A stretch of DNA of 11,123 bases, from assembly GCA_937944065.1 (NCBI GenBank), contig CALDZS010000082.1, forward strand, positions 1-11,123, in the 5' to 3' direction. The notes under the pieces are model-generated. The model was not told the DNA's origin. It was given only the letters and a program-made list of their open reading frames with translations, and did not search any database. The stretch comes from an uncultured Amylibacter sp. (lineage in GTDB: Bacteria; Pseudomonadota; Alphaproteobacteria; Rhodobacterales; Rhodobacteraceae). Positions 1-6,299 of this stretch are shown here, one piece after another; position 1 is the first letter of the stretch; every line of letters starts with the position of its first letter. Made by a program: the position numbers and the translations under genes.

Positions 1-494
1 CTGACAAAAAACTTGGATAAGACCAGCCCACTTTGCGGTTCTGGAAAGAACATTTCTGCAACCAAAAACAAGGATGTCTGTACGACAAAAGAGATCAGAG
101 AGACGACATTGCGACTGATATTGAAAATAACAATCGCACCAGTAGCACCGCCCAGGAAAAAATAGTGAAATCCCGTGTCTGAACCAAAGACAAGGAACAG
201 TGATATGCCGTAATAAAGCCATATCGTCAGGTTGTAGACGCTGCCTAAATAGTGATTTTTCTTGTGCAGGCGCGGCGTCAAGGCGAACAGAGCGCCCACA
301 ATCAGCATCAATATGATGACCGAACTGAATTTCTGAAAATCAATGATTGTTAGGGCAAAAGCATAGAAATAGGTCATAGCTGAGACCAAGGTGATCAGCA
401 CGTTGGTGACCACCAAACGACGCTTTGTATCTACCTTGTATCCAGCCGTCCCAGTTTCAAACCAGGAAAAAAGCCTTTCTTTCATGTCAGGCAA
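1..494 (-). CDS. Partial multi-pass membrane protein, probable N-terminal sensor domain of a signalling enzyme
   Basis: The minus-strand frame stays open from about 494 to the left edge, so the C-terminal part lies outside the window. From the ATG at 485 it gives 161 residues starting MKERLFSWFETGTAGYKVDT, then a basic KRR. About five hydrophobic segments follow, at roughly residues 24-45, 50-68, 81-100, 106-121 and 126-146, with short polar loops such as PRLHKKNH. A cytoplasmic N-terminus of the form 'FxTGxxGYxxDTxRR' before a five- or six-helix membrane block is, from memory, typical of bacterial adenylate/guanylate cyclases and some histidine kinases. The catalytic domain is not visible, so this is inference. 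For the start, the TTG at 494 has AGGGG seven bases upstream, while the ATG at 485 has that motif about 16 bases away. I therefore prefer the TTG, which adds three residues. Confidence 0.6.
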   Translation of the reverse strand, partial: MPDMKERLFSWFETGTAGYKVDTKRRLVVTNVLITLVSAMTYFYAFALTIIDFQKFSSVIILMLIVGALFALTPRLHKKNHYLGSVYNLTIWLYYGISLFLVFGSDTGFHYFFLGGATGAIVIFNISRNVVSLISFVVQTSLFLVAEMFFPEPQSGLVLSKFFV

Positions 495-518
495 TTCTTT
501 TCCCCTATTCCCCTGCGC

Positions 519-549
519 GCAACTGTATGGGAAATGCGGACTTAAACAA
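519..549 (-). promoter_or_regulatory. Possible sigma70 promoter of the left-edge membrane protein gene
   Basis: On the minus strand between the clpA terminator and the partial gene, TTGTTT is followed after 16 bases by TACAGT. Both hexamers are imperfect matches to the sigma70 consensus. The site lies about 30 bases before the preferred start codon. A promoter is expected here because a terminator lies just upstream, but the sequence match alone is weak. Confidence 0.25.
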
Positions 550-562
550 GGTAAAAGAGATA

Positions 563-594
563 GATGCGGCCCTTTATAATCTAAGAGCCGCATC
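563..594 (-). terminator. Intrinsic terminator after clpA
   Basis: Read on the minus strand just past the clpA stop codon, GATGCGGCTCTT pairs with AAGGGCCGCATC to give a 12-base-pair stem with one G-U pair and an 8-base loop. A T-rich but imperfect tract, TATCTCTTTT, follows at 562-553. Position and strand fit termination of clpA before the minus-strand membrane protein gene. The imperfect T tract is the main weakness. Confidence 0.65.
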
Positions 595-611
595 GATGTT
601 TTCGGTGCAAA

Positions 612-2933
612 TTACTGCGCTGTTAACAAGGGTGGTTTCTTGTTCGACAGTTTTGGGTTCTCTGGTGCAATCAGCTCTAGGTGCAATTCGCCTTTTTTGA
701 CGCCTACTTTGACCAAACCGCCCTTGGCCAGTTTTCCGAACAGCAATTCTTCGGCCAATGGTTTCTTCAGATGCTCTTGGATCACCCGCGACAACGGACG
801 CGCACCCATTTTACTGTCATAGCCTTTTTTGCCCAGCCATTCGGCGGCGGCTTTTGACAATTCGAAGGTCACATTGCGGTCCATCAACTGTGCTTCCAAC
901 TGCAGAACAAACTTGTCGACAACTTTGGAAATCACATCTTTGGACAGTGGTGCAAACGCGATGGTCGCGTCCAAACGGTTGCGGAATTCGGGCGAGAATG
1001 TGCGTTCAATTGCTGCCGTATCTTCACCCTCACGACGCGCGTTGCCAAAGCCCATGGCCTCTTTTGCCTGCTCTCTGGCACCAGCGTTCGAAGTCATAAT
1101 AATGATGACATTGCGGAAATCAGTCGTGCGACCGTTATGGTCCGTCAGTTTACCGTGATCCATCACTTGCAACAGGATGTTGAACACATCTGGATGCGCT
1201 TTTTCGATCTCGTCCAGCAATAGAACGCAATGTGGATTTTGATCCACCTTGTCGGTTAACTGACCACCTTGATCAAAGCCGACATAGCCTGGAGGCGCGC
1301 CAATCAATCGACTGATCGCGTGTTTCTCCATATATTCAGACATATCAAAGCGTAACAGCTCCACGCCCAAAGTATCGGCCAATTGTTTTGCCACCTCGGT
1401 TTTACCAACACCTGTTGGGCCTGCGAACAGATAGTTCCCAATGGGCTTTTCTGGCTCTCGCAAACCAGCCCGTGCCAGTTTGATGGCAGACGATAGAGCC
1501 TCGATTGCGCTGTCCTGACCAAACACTACGCGTTTCAGCGATGCTTCTAGATCGCGCAACAATTCGCGGTCGTCTTTGGATACATTTTTGGCAGGAATGC
1601 GTGCAATTTTAGCAACCACTGCTTCGATTGCCGCGACATCCAAAGTTTTACGTTTTTTAGATGCGGGTTTCAGACGTTGTGCGGCACCTGCCTCGTCGAT
1701 TACATCGATGGCTTTGTCTGGCAACTTGCGATCGTGAATATAACGTGCTGATAGATCGACTGCGGACTTCAAGGCATCCATAGAGTATTTCACATCGTGA
1801 TGATCTTCAAAGCGCGACTTCAACCCTTTCAGGATTTTGATCGTATCCTCAATGGACGGATCGTTCACGTCAATCTTTTGGAAACGACGGGCAAGGGCGC
1901 GGTCTTTTTCAAAATGTTGACGGAATTCTTTATAGGTCGTTGACCCCATGCAGCGCAGTTTACCACCTGCCAACGCAGGTTTTAGCAGATTAGAGGCATC
2001 CATTGCACCACCACTTGTCGCACCCGCGCCAATAACAGTGTGGATTTCATCGATGAACAAGATTGCATCGGGATGGTCTTCCAGTTCGGTCATCACTGCC
2101 TTTAGGCGTTCTTCAAAGTCACCGCGATACCGCGTACCAGCCAGCAATGCGCCCATATCCAACGAATAAATCGTTGTATCTTGCAACACCTCTGGTGTTT
2201 CCGATTGCACAATACGAACGGCCAGCCCTTCGGCGATTGCCGTTTTTCCAACGCCCGGATCACCAACCAGCAGTGGGTTGTTCTTGCGACGGCGGCACAA
2301 AACTTGGATACAACGTTCTACCTCGTGTTCGCGACCAATCAATGGGTCTATGTCACCTGCATTCGCCCGTGCATTTAGATCGTCACAGTATTTCTCTAAC
2401 GCGGTTTCGGCTTTTTCGCCTTCTGTGGTATCTTGTTCGAAGTTATCAAATTCGTCAGCACCCGACACGGCGTGATCACCGCTATAGCTGCCATCCTTGG
2501 AGACGCCATGCGAGATGAAGTTAACGGCATCATAACGCGTCATATCTTGTTCTTGTAAGAAATAGGCCGCGTGGCTTTCGCGTTCAGCGAATATCGCCAC
2601 GATGACGTTGGCACCTGTCACTTCTTGACGGCCCGAACTTTGCACATGGATTGCTGCGCGTTGGATGACGCGTTGGAACCCTGTTGTGGGTGTCGCCTCT
2701 AGGCCTTCAGCGTCATTTACCAAACTATCCAGTTCTGTGTCCAAGAACTCGGTTAGTTTTTTCCGCAATCCTTCGATGTCTACGCCGCAAGCTTGCATCA
2801 CGCGCGATGCATCAGTCTCGTCGAGTAACGACAATAAGAGATGTTCTAGCGTGGCTAGTTCATGCTTGCGTTCATTTGCAAGTCCCAAGGAACGGTGGAT
2901 GGCTGTTTCTAGTGTGCTCGAGAATGAAGGCAT
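612..2933 (-). CDS. clpA: ATP-dependent Clp protease ATP-binding subunit ClpA
   Basis: ClpA is a hexameric AAA+ unfoldase in the cytoplasm. It threads substrates, including N-degron proteins delivered by ClpS, into the ClpP peptidase. The 773 residues are close to the E. coli length of 758. An N-terminal Clp repeat domain occupies about residues 1-145. An acidic linker follows, then the first ATPase domain with Walker A GDPGVGKT (224-231), Walker B ILFIDEIH (291-298) and an arginine-rich RALARRF (345-351). The second ATPase domain has Walker A GPTGVGKT (505-512), the GYVG pore loop (549-552), LLLDEIE (571-577) and sensor-2 MGARPL (709-714). The MGFG at 627-630 sits where ClpA carries its ClpP-docking loop, which separates it from ClpB. 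The ATG at 2933 has AGAAAGG upstream. No clpS lies next to it. All key residues are present. Confidence 0.97.
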   Translation of the reverse strand: MPSFSSTLETAIHRSLGLANERKHELATLEHLLLSLLDETDASRVMQACGVDIEGLRKKLTEFLDTELDSLVNDAEGLEATPTTGFQRVIQRAAIHVQSSGRQEVTGANVIVAIFAERESHAAYFLQEQDMTRYDAVNFISHGVSKDGSYSGDHAVSGADEFDNFEQDTTEGEKAETALEKYCDDLNARANAGDIDPLIGREHEVERCIQVLCRRRKNNPLLVGDPGVGKTAIAEGLAVRIVQSETPEVLQDTTIYSLDMGALLAGTRYRGDFEERLKAVMTELEDHPDAILFIDEIHTVIGAGATSGGAMDASNLLKPALAGGKLRCMGSTTYKEFRQHFEKDRALARRFQKIDVNDPSIEDTIKILKGLKSRFEDHHDVKYSMDALKSAVDLSARYIHDRKLPDKAIDVIDEAGAAQRLKPASKKRKTLDVAAIEAVVAKIARIPAKNVSKDDRELLRDLEASLKRVVFGQDSAIEALSSAIKLARAGLREPEKPIGNYLFAGPTGVGKTEVAKQLADTLGVELLRFDMSEYMEKHAISRLIGAPPGYVGFDQGGQLTDKVDQNPHCVLLLDEIEKAHPDVFNILLQVMDHGKLTDHNGRTTDFRNVIIIMTSNAGAREQAKEAMGFGNARREGEDTAAIERTFSPEFRNRLDATIAFAPLSKDVISKVVDKFVLQLEAQLMDRNVTFELSKAAAEWLGKKGYDSKMGARPLSRVIQEHLKKPLAEELLFGKLAKGGLVKVGVKKGELHLELIAPENPKLSNKKPPLLTAQ

Positions 2934-2965
2934 TTCGAAGTGACCTTTCTTTAGGGCGTATTTGT

Positions 2966-2981
2966 CTGATCACTTGACCAG
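2966..2981. promoter_or_regulatory. Imperfect 16-base dyad in the clpA leader (operator-like)
   Basis: CTGATCACTTGACCAG has the symmetry CTGnTCAnnTGAnCAG, so six of eight positions in each half match their partners. It lies 33 to 48 bases upstream of the clpA start. Two half-sites of this size would suit a dimeric regulator. No specific regulator can be named from the sequence. Confidence 0.25.
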
Positions 2982-3020
2982 AAACCTATCAAATCGCTCT
3001 TTGGTATAGATTTCGCTCAT
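2970..3020 (-). CDS. Possible 16-codon leader ORF upstream of clpA
   Basis: In the clpA leader an ATG at 3020 opens a short frame encoding MSEIYTKERFDRFLVK, ending in TGA at 2970, 36 bases before the clpA start. A purine run, GAAGAG, lies upstream at suboptimal spacing. It could be a translated leader peptide, the remnant of a lost gene, or chance. Its composition (charged and aromatic residues, no codon runs) does not suggest a classical attenuation peptide. Conservation between species would be needed to believe it. Confidence 0.2.
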   Translation of the reverse strand: MSEIYTKERFDRFLVK

Positions 3021-3056
3021 TTGGCGCACTCTTCAAGAGGTAATGTTACAAAAGTG

Positions 3057-3062
3057 ATTATA
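3057..3062 (-). promoter_or_regulatory. Candidate -10 element for clpA
   Basis: A perfect TATAAT occurs on the minus strand within the 175-base gap between the upstream unknown gene and clpA. Transcription from it would give a leader of about 115 bases. No convincing -35 hexamer sits 16 to 18 bases upstream, so this may be chance or an activator-dependent promoter. Confidence 0.3.
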
Positions 3063-3108
3063 ATTCCTTAGAAAGTACCGATTTTCCCACGGCAATCATG
3101 GTTAACAC

Positions 3109-3879
3109 TTACTTTTTGGGATGTAATAATCGTTCAGGGCGTACCTTTTGGGCGGCCTTAAACAATGAAAATGTCTGGTTAACGTAGTTCACCGCGGCCG
3201 AAATATGCTCCATATACGCCGATAGTTCGGGTGTCTCGGTGGCCTCTACCAACGACACTGCGCGATCTTGCGGGATCGTTTCAAACTGAACATAGAACCA
3301 AGGTTCGCCACGCTTCAGGATCAAATCTTGTGATGTTTCATGCCATTCAAACGCCCACATTAATGGACGCGGCCAGACATCGATTGGGAACCGCCCGCCA
3401 AAGATTGTGCCAGGTAGGGGTGTTTTGCGGTAATGCATGAATGCGTCAAGCTGGGTCATATAGATCGGATCGTCGGTTACGAACAGATATGGCAGCGAAA
3501 CTTGGATCGTCGGACGATCAGGATAGCGCCATTCGGCCTGACCAGTCAGCGACAAATGCTTTGATATGAATTTTTGACGTACAGAACTGGTGGGGCCGGC
3601 CATATTACGCAAAATTGGTTTACCGTCTTTGTCTTTGGCAAGTCGGATATGCATGTCAAAAGGAACGCGCACCATGAAATAGCGGCTTTCCATACCTATG
3701 ATGGCTGGACAGCGGGACGCAGACTTTGCGTGGGTTTTGTTCATCTCTGGCGAGCGGACCCGTTCTGGAGGGTAAAATACCACGCCCGCTTTCTTATCAG
3801 TTAACAACCAACCAACTTGGGCGGCCCCTTTACGGTCCGTTGGGGCAGGCGTGTCTTGAAACCAGTTGGAAAGGGCCAT
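3109..3879 (-). CDS. Conserved-looking protein of unknown function, 256 residues
   Basis: I do not recognise a characterised family. The protein has no signal peptide or membrane segment and looks cytosolic. The first 60 residues are polar. The rest is rich in aromatic and beta-prone segments, with notable blocks RYFMVRVPFDMHIRL near residues 66-80, TIFGGRFPIDVWPRPLMWAF near 158-177 and KRGEPWFYVQFET near 189-201. This last 'rGEPwfyv' pattern faintly resembles the uncharacterised DUF6065-type proteins, but that is from memory and uncertain. The C-terminal 50 residues look helical and end in a basic tail. The ATG at 3879 is three bases beyond the gloB stop codon, with AAGGA inside the gloB end. 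It is therefore probably co-transcribed with gloB, although that does not show a role in methylglyoxal detoxification. The reading is safe as a gene and open as to function. Confidence 0.85.
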   Translation of the reverse strand: MALSNWFQDTPAPTDRKGAAQVGWLLTDKKAGVVFYPPERVRSPEMNKTHAKSASRCPAIIGMESRYFMVRVPFDMHIRLAKDKDGKPILRNMAGPTSSVRQKFISKHLSLTGQAEWRYPDRPTIQVSLPYLFVTDDPIYMTQLDAFMHYRKTPLPGTIFGGRFPIDVWPRPLMWAFEWHETSQDLILKRGEPWFYVQFETIPQDRAVSLVEATETPELSAYMEHISAAVNYVNQTFSLFKAAQKVRPERLLHPKK

Positions 3880-3882
3880 GGA

Positions 3883-4650
3883 TTAAAAGTTATCCTTTCG
3901 TTTACGGATTTCCGTGAACACATCCACATCTGACGCAGCTGACATTCCTAACGCTTTTTTAACAGTGTCGACATGAGCACGTAAAAATGGATTGGTCGCC
4001 AGTTCCAAATCAAGACGTGAAGGAACGGTAAACCCGCCCTTGGCACGAATATTCGCGATTTCTTGGACACGGTTTTGCAACGCTTCATTTTCAGGCTCTA
4101 TTGTCAGTGCAAAATTGGCATTGCTTTGGGTGTATTCATGCCCGGAATAGATCAACGTATCAGGAGCAAGTTTCATAAGCTTTTGCAAACTCTCCCACAT
4201 TTGGGCGGGCGTCCCTTCGAAAAGGCGACCACATCCTAGCGCCATCAGACTGTCAGCGCTGAACGCTGCCTTGGCTTGTTTGAAAAGAAAGGCGATATGC
4301 CCGACCGTGTGCCCATCAACCGCGATAACATCAGCCATTTCGGTGCCGACGTGAAACGTGTCCCCTTCGGAAAGGGCGATATCTAAGGCGGGCAAACGCG
4401 CAGCGTCGTCGGCGCCGCCAAGAACTTGCGCGCCAGTTTCAGCCCGCAAAGTGTCAACACCTTGTATATGGTCAAAATGATGGTGGGTGATCAGGATTTG
4501 GTGCAACGGCCAATCACGCTTGGCCAGTTCTGCCAATATGGGTGCAGCGTCTGGCACATCCACCACAGCGGTTTGCCCTGTTTCTGTGCAGCGTAATAGA
4601 TAGGCATAGTTATCTGCCAAGCAAGGAATGGTGACAATTTCAAGTGGCAT
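3883..4650 (-). CDS. gloB: Hydroxyacylglutathione hydrolase (glyoxalase II)
   Basis: GloB hydrolyses S-D-lactoylglutathione to D-lactate and glutathione, the second step of methylglyoxal detoxification in the cytoplasm. The product has 255 residues, normal for the family. The metallo-beta-lactamase fold occupies about residues 1-170. The metal ligands are THHHFDH (55-61), His114 in DGHTVGH, Asp133 in FSADSL and His171 in SGHEYT, so the binuclear site is complete. GCGRLFEGT (139-147) and the C-terminal IRKRKDNF supply the basic residues that contact glutathione in the human enzyme. The ATG at 4650 is preferred over an in-frame TTG at 4662 because MPLEIVTIPCL is the usual N-terminus in alphaproteobacteria and the TTG has no ribosome binding site. 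It is divergent from the methyltransferase gene and leads an apparent operon with the unknown 256-residue gene. Confidence 0.95.
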   Translation of the reverse strand: MPLEIVTIPCLADNYAYLLRCTETGQTAVVDVPDAAPILAELAKRDWPLHQILITHHHFDHIQGVDTLRAETGAQVLGGADDAARLPALDIALSEGDTFHVGTEMADVIAVDGHTVGHIAFLFKQAKAAFSADSLMALGCGRLFEGTPAQMWESLQKLMKLAPDTLIYSGHEYTQSNANFALTIEPENEALQNRVQEIANIRAKGGFTVPSRLDLELATNPFLRAHVDTVKKALGMSAASDVDVFTEIRKRKDNF

Positions 4651-4714
4651 GGATAAGTCCAAAATAATTCGTTAAGCTTTGACCAAGGTTAACCTTCAAA
4701 CCAATAGGGTTGCA
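4651..4714. promoter_or_regulatory. Divergent promoter spacer with 12-base palindrome
   Basis: This 64-base spacer must serve both gloB (minus) and the methyltransferase gene (plus). It contains the perfect palindrome AAGGTTAACCTT at 4685-4696, directly after a TTGACC (4679-4684) that could be a plus-strand -35 hexamer. No good -10 follows it at the usual distance. The palindrome could be an operator for either gene. The AGGG at 4706-4709 is the ribosome binding site of the plus-strand gene. Confidence 0.35.
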
Positions 4715-5503
4715 ATGCATTTAGATGTCGTTGATCTGCGCAAGTTTTATTATCGTACGAAGCTAGGTCGCATCGTGCAGCGTGCGTTGCGCGTTCAGAT
4801 TGCGAAACTGTTCGGCGAAACCAAAGGCCAGACCGTCGTCGGGTTTGGCTTTGCCGCACCATTGCTGCGCCCTTACATTGGTATGTCGCGGCGTGTGATT
4901 TGTTTGATGCCCGGTCAGCAAGGTGTGATGCCGTGGCCCGAAGACGAGGCGAATATGTCAGTGCTGGTAGAGGAAGCTGCTTGGCCGCTTGCCACTGGGT
5001 TCGTCGACAAGATGGTTGTTCTGCATGGGCTGGAGACCAGCGACACAGAGGCGGATTTATTGGATGAGATTTGGCGAGTTCTGGGTCCAGGCGGCAAAGT
5101 TGTCTTTATAGTTCCTTATCGGTCTGGCCTATGGGCCCGATCCGATAAGACCCCGTTTGGATATGGAAAGCCCTACAGCGCGTCACAATTAGATCAATTA
5201 CTCCGATTGCATCGATTTGTTCCAGAACGTCATCAATCAGCACTCTATTTTGCACCCAGCGAGAAAACCTTTTGGTTACGCCTGGCGAAATTTTGGGAAG
5301 GGTTTGGATTGCGAAACATCCTGCCGTTGGTGGCAGGAGTGATTGTTGTCGAAGCTAGCAAACAAGTGCATGCGCGCCCACAGGGCGGTCTGGGTGCGGC
5401 GGTGAGAAAGCCGTTAGAGGCGTTGGATGGAATCGCCAACCCGTCAAAAGAGCCGATTTCAGGGAAATCACGCTTGGAATCCTCTGGAAGTCGTAAAATT
5501 TAG
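4715..5503 (+). CDS. SAM-dependent methyltransferase-like protein (class I fold, substrate unknown)
   Basis: The 262-residue product resembles a degenerate Methyltransf_11-type domain. The likely SAM loop is VVGFGFAAPLLRPY (41-54), where the family usually has a GxGxG. The post-core block EIWRVLGPGGKVVFIVPYRS (118-137) is a typical motif for strands 4-5 of this fold ('LrPGGrlvivvP'). TPFGYGKPYSASQLDQLLR (146-164) follows, then a helical region, a hydrophobic stretch NILPLVAGVIVVEASKQ (201-217) and a basic, low-complexity tail. No catalytic residue identifies the substrate. From memory a gene of this kind sits beside gloB in other Rhodobacteraceae, which is not proof of a functional link. The ATG at 4715 is chosen over a TTG at 4679 because AGGG lies five bases upstream of it and the TTG lacks a site and would place the palindrome inside the gene. 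The weak SAM motif leaves loss of activity possible. Confidence 0.82.
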   Translation: MHLDVVDLRKFYYRTKLGRIVQRALRVQIAKLFGETKGQTVVGFGFAAPLLRPYIGMSRRVICLMPGQQGVMPWPEDEANMSVLVEEAAWPLATGFVDKMVVLHGLETSDTEADLLDEIWRVLGPGGKVVFIVPYRSGLWARSDKTPFGYGKPYSASQLDQLLRLHRFVPERHQSALYFAPSEKTFWLRLAKFWEGFGLRNILPLVAGVIVVEASKQVHARPQGGLGAAVRKPLEALDGIANPSKEPISGKSRLESSGSRKI

Positions 5504-5630
5504 GGGTTTTGTTCGCTGGTGTTCTTGGTTTTACGTGAAAAATACGCGCAGATTGTCGCGGTGTAGTTGGAATGCCCTCTTAGATCATCAAATTTGGCCG
5601 TTTAATATCTGTCGCTGCAAGTTTAGTGTA

Positions 5631-5659
5631 TTGCGAAACGAAGTCACGTTTGTTATCAC
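5631..5659 (+). promoter_or_regulatory. Candidate sigma70 promoter of the atp operon
   Basis: TTGCGA (5631-5636) and TATCAC (5654-5659) are separated by exactly 17 bases. This is the best sigma70-like pair in the gap before atpH. Transcription would start near 5665-5667, giving a leader of about 73 bases. Both hexamers deviate from consensus, so this needs a mapped transcript start. Confidence 0.4.
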
Positions 5660-5662
5660 CCG

Positions 5663-5684
5663 CTCGAACTCGCGAGGGCTTTTT
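5663..5684 (+). terminator. Weak terminator-like hairpin after the methyltransferase gene
   Basis: CTCG (5663-5666) pairs with CGAG (5673-5676) around a six-base loop. GGC and five T residues follow (5680-5684). It could end transcripts coming from the methyltransferase gene. The stem is only four base pairs. If the atp promoter just upstream is real, atp transcripts would begin inside this hairpin and so escape it. Confidence 0.3.
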
Positions 5685-5694
5685 GAAAAGCCCT
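5675..5694. promoter_or_regulatory. Perfect hairpin in the atp leader
   Basis: AGGGCTTTT and AAAAGCCCT form a perfect nine-base inverted repeat separated by TG, about 45 to 64 bases before the atpH start. Its left arm contains the T run of the preceding terminator-like hairpin, so the two structures would exclude each other. No T tract follows, so it is not itself a plus-strand intrinsic terminator. A smaller hairpin, TGCTT (5704-5708) with AAGCA (5713-5717), lies just downstream. Roles in mRNA stability or antitermination are possible but unproven. Confidence 0.45.
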
Positions 5695-5726
5695 GCAAAC
5701 TCATGCTTTGATAAGCAAGCTTAATC

Positions 5727-5744
5727 GGAAGGGGACACGTGTCC
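5727..5744 (+). promoter_or_regulatory. atpH ribosome binding site and GTG start inside a palindrome
   Basis: GGAAGGGGA (5727-5735) precedes the GTG start codon at 5739-5741. The bases 5733-5744 read GGACACGTGTCC, a perfect 12-base palindrome centred at the start codon. In RNA, GGAC could pair with GUCC around an ACGU loop, covering part of the ribosome binding site and the start codon. This could lower or tune initiation of the first subunit in the operon. Confidence 0.45.
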
Positions 5745-6299
5745 GACTCAAGTGCACAATCTTCGGGAATTGCCGCGCGCTATGCGACGGCGTTGTTCGA
5801 CCTAGCCAAAGAGGCTAAAAAACTGCCTGCAGTGGAAAAAGACCTAGACAGTCTTGATCTTGCTTTAGATAGCAGTGCTGACCTGTCATCTATGATCGCT
5901 TCACCTGTCTATGGCCGCGAAGAACAGCAGGCCGCGGTAACAGCAGTTGCAAAGAAAATGAAATTAACGCCGATCGTCGCCAATACCTTGGCGTTGATGG
6001 CAACCAAAGGCAGATTGTTTATTCTGCCCGCCCTAATCACAGCAGTGAAGTCAAAGATTGCTGATGAAAAAGGCGAAGTGACTGCGGACGTTACCTCGGC
6101 AAAAGCGCTGACAGCAACGCAGGCAAAGAATTTGGCCGCGACTTTGAAAAAGTCTGTGGGCAAGGACGTGATTATTAATGCCACCGTTGACGAAAGTCTG
6201 ATCGGTGGTTTGATCGTTAAAGTGGGCTCTAAGATGATCGATAGCTCGATCCGCTCTAAGCTCTCCAATCTTCAAAATGCAATGAAAGAGGTCGGATAA
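5739..6299 (+). CDS. atpH: ATP synthase F1 subunit delta (OSCP)
   Basis: Delta caps the alpha3beta3 hexamer and ties it to the peripheral stalk (b/b') of the membrane F0 part, so that the head does not spin with the rotor. The 186 residues match alphaproteobacterial delta subunits. The N-terminal helical domain begins GIAARYATALFDLAKEAKK (10-28), the segment that binds the alpha N-termini. The C-terminal domain carries the family signature VDESLIGGLIVKVGSKMIDS near residues 149-168. The start is GTG, supported by a strong AGGGG four to five bases upstream and by the usual N-terminus. It is the first gene of atpHAGDC, and its TAA overlaps the atpA ATG by one base, implying translational coupling. 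The GTG start within a palindrome may limit delta synthesis; only one delta is needed for three alphas and three betas. Confidence 0.97.
   Translation: MSDSSAQSSGIAARYATALFDLAKEAKKLPAVEKDLDSLDLALDSSADLSSMIASPVYGREEQQAAVTAVAKKMKLTPIVANTLALMATKGRLFILPALITAVKSKIADEKGEVTADVTSAKALTATQAKNLAATLKKSVGKDVIINATVDESLIGGLIVKVGSKMIDSSIRSKLSNLQNAMKEVG

Noticed and set aside
2063..2518. Plus-strand ORF of 151 codons opposite clpA
   Set aside because: It lies antisense to the conserved ATPase core of clpA, its product has no recognisable domain and the opposite frame fully explains the sequence.
3000..3039. Heat-shock (RpoH) promoter for clpA based on CTCTTGAAGAG
   Set aside because: The CTTGAA half is there on the minus strand, but the nearest CTATAC is about 24 bases away from the CTTG, too far for a normal RpoH promoter.
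4651..4714. Longer starts for gloB (TTG at 4662) and the methyltransferase gene (TTG at 4679)
   Set aside because: Neither TTG has a ribosome binding site, and the downstream ATGs give better sites or family-like N-termini.
5427..5711. Plus-strand ORF of 94 codons spanning the methyltransferase end and the atp leader
   Set aside because: It overlaps the methyltransferase gene in another frame, lacks a good ribosome binding site, and its product looks like random translation.
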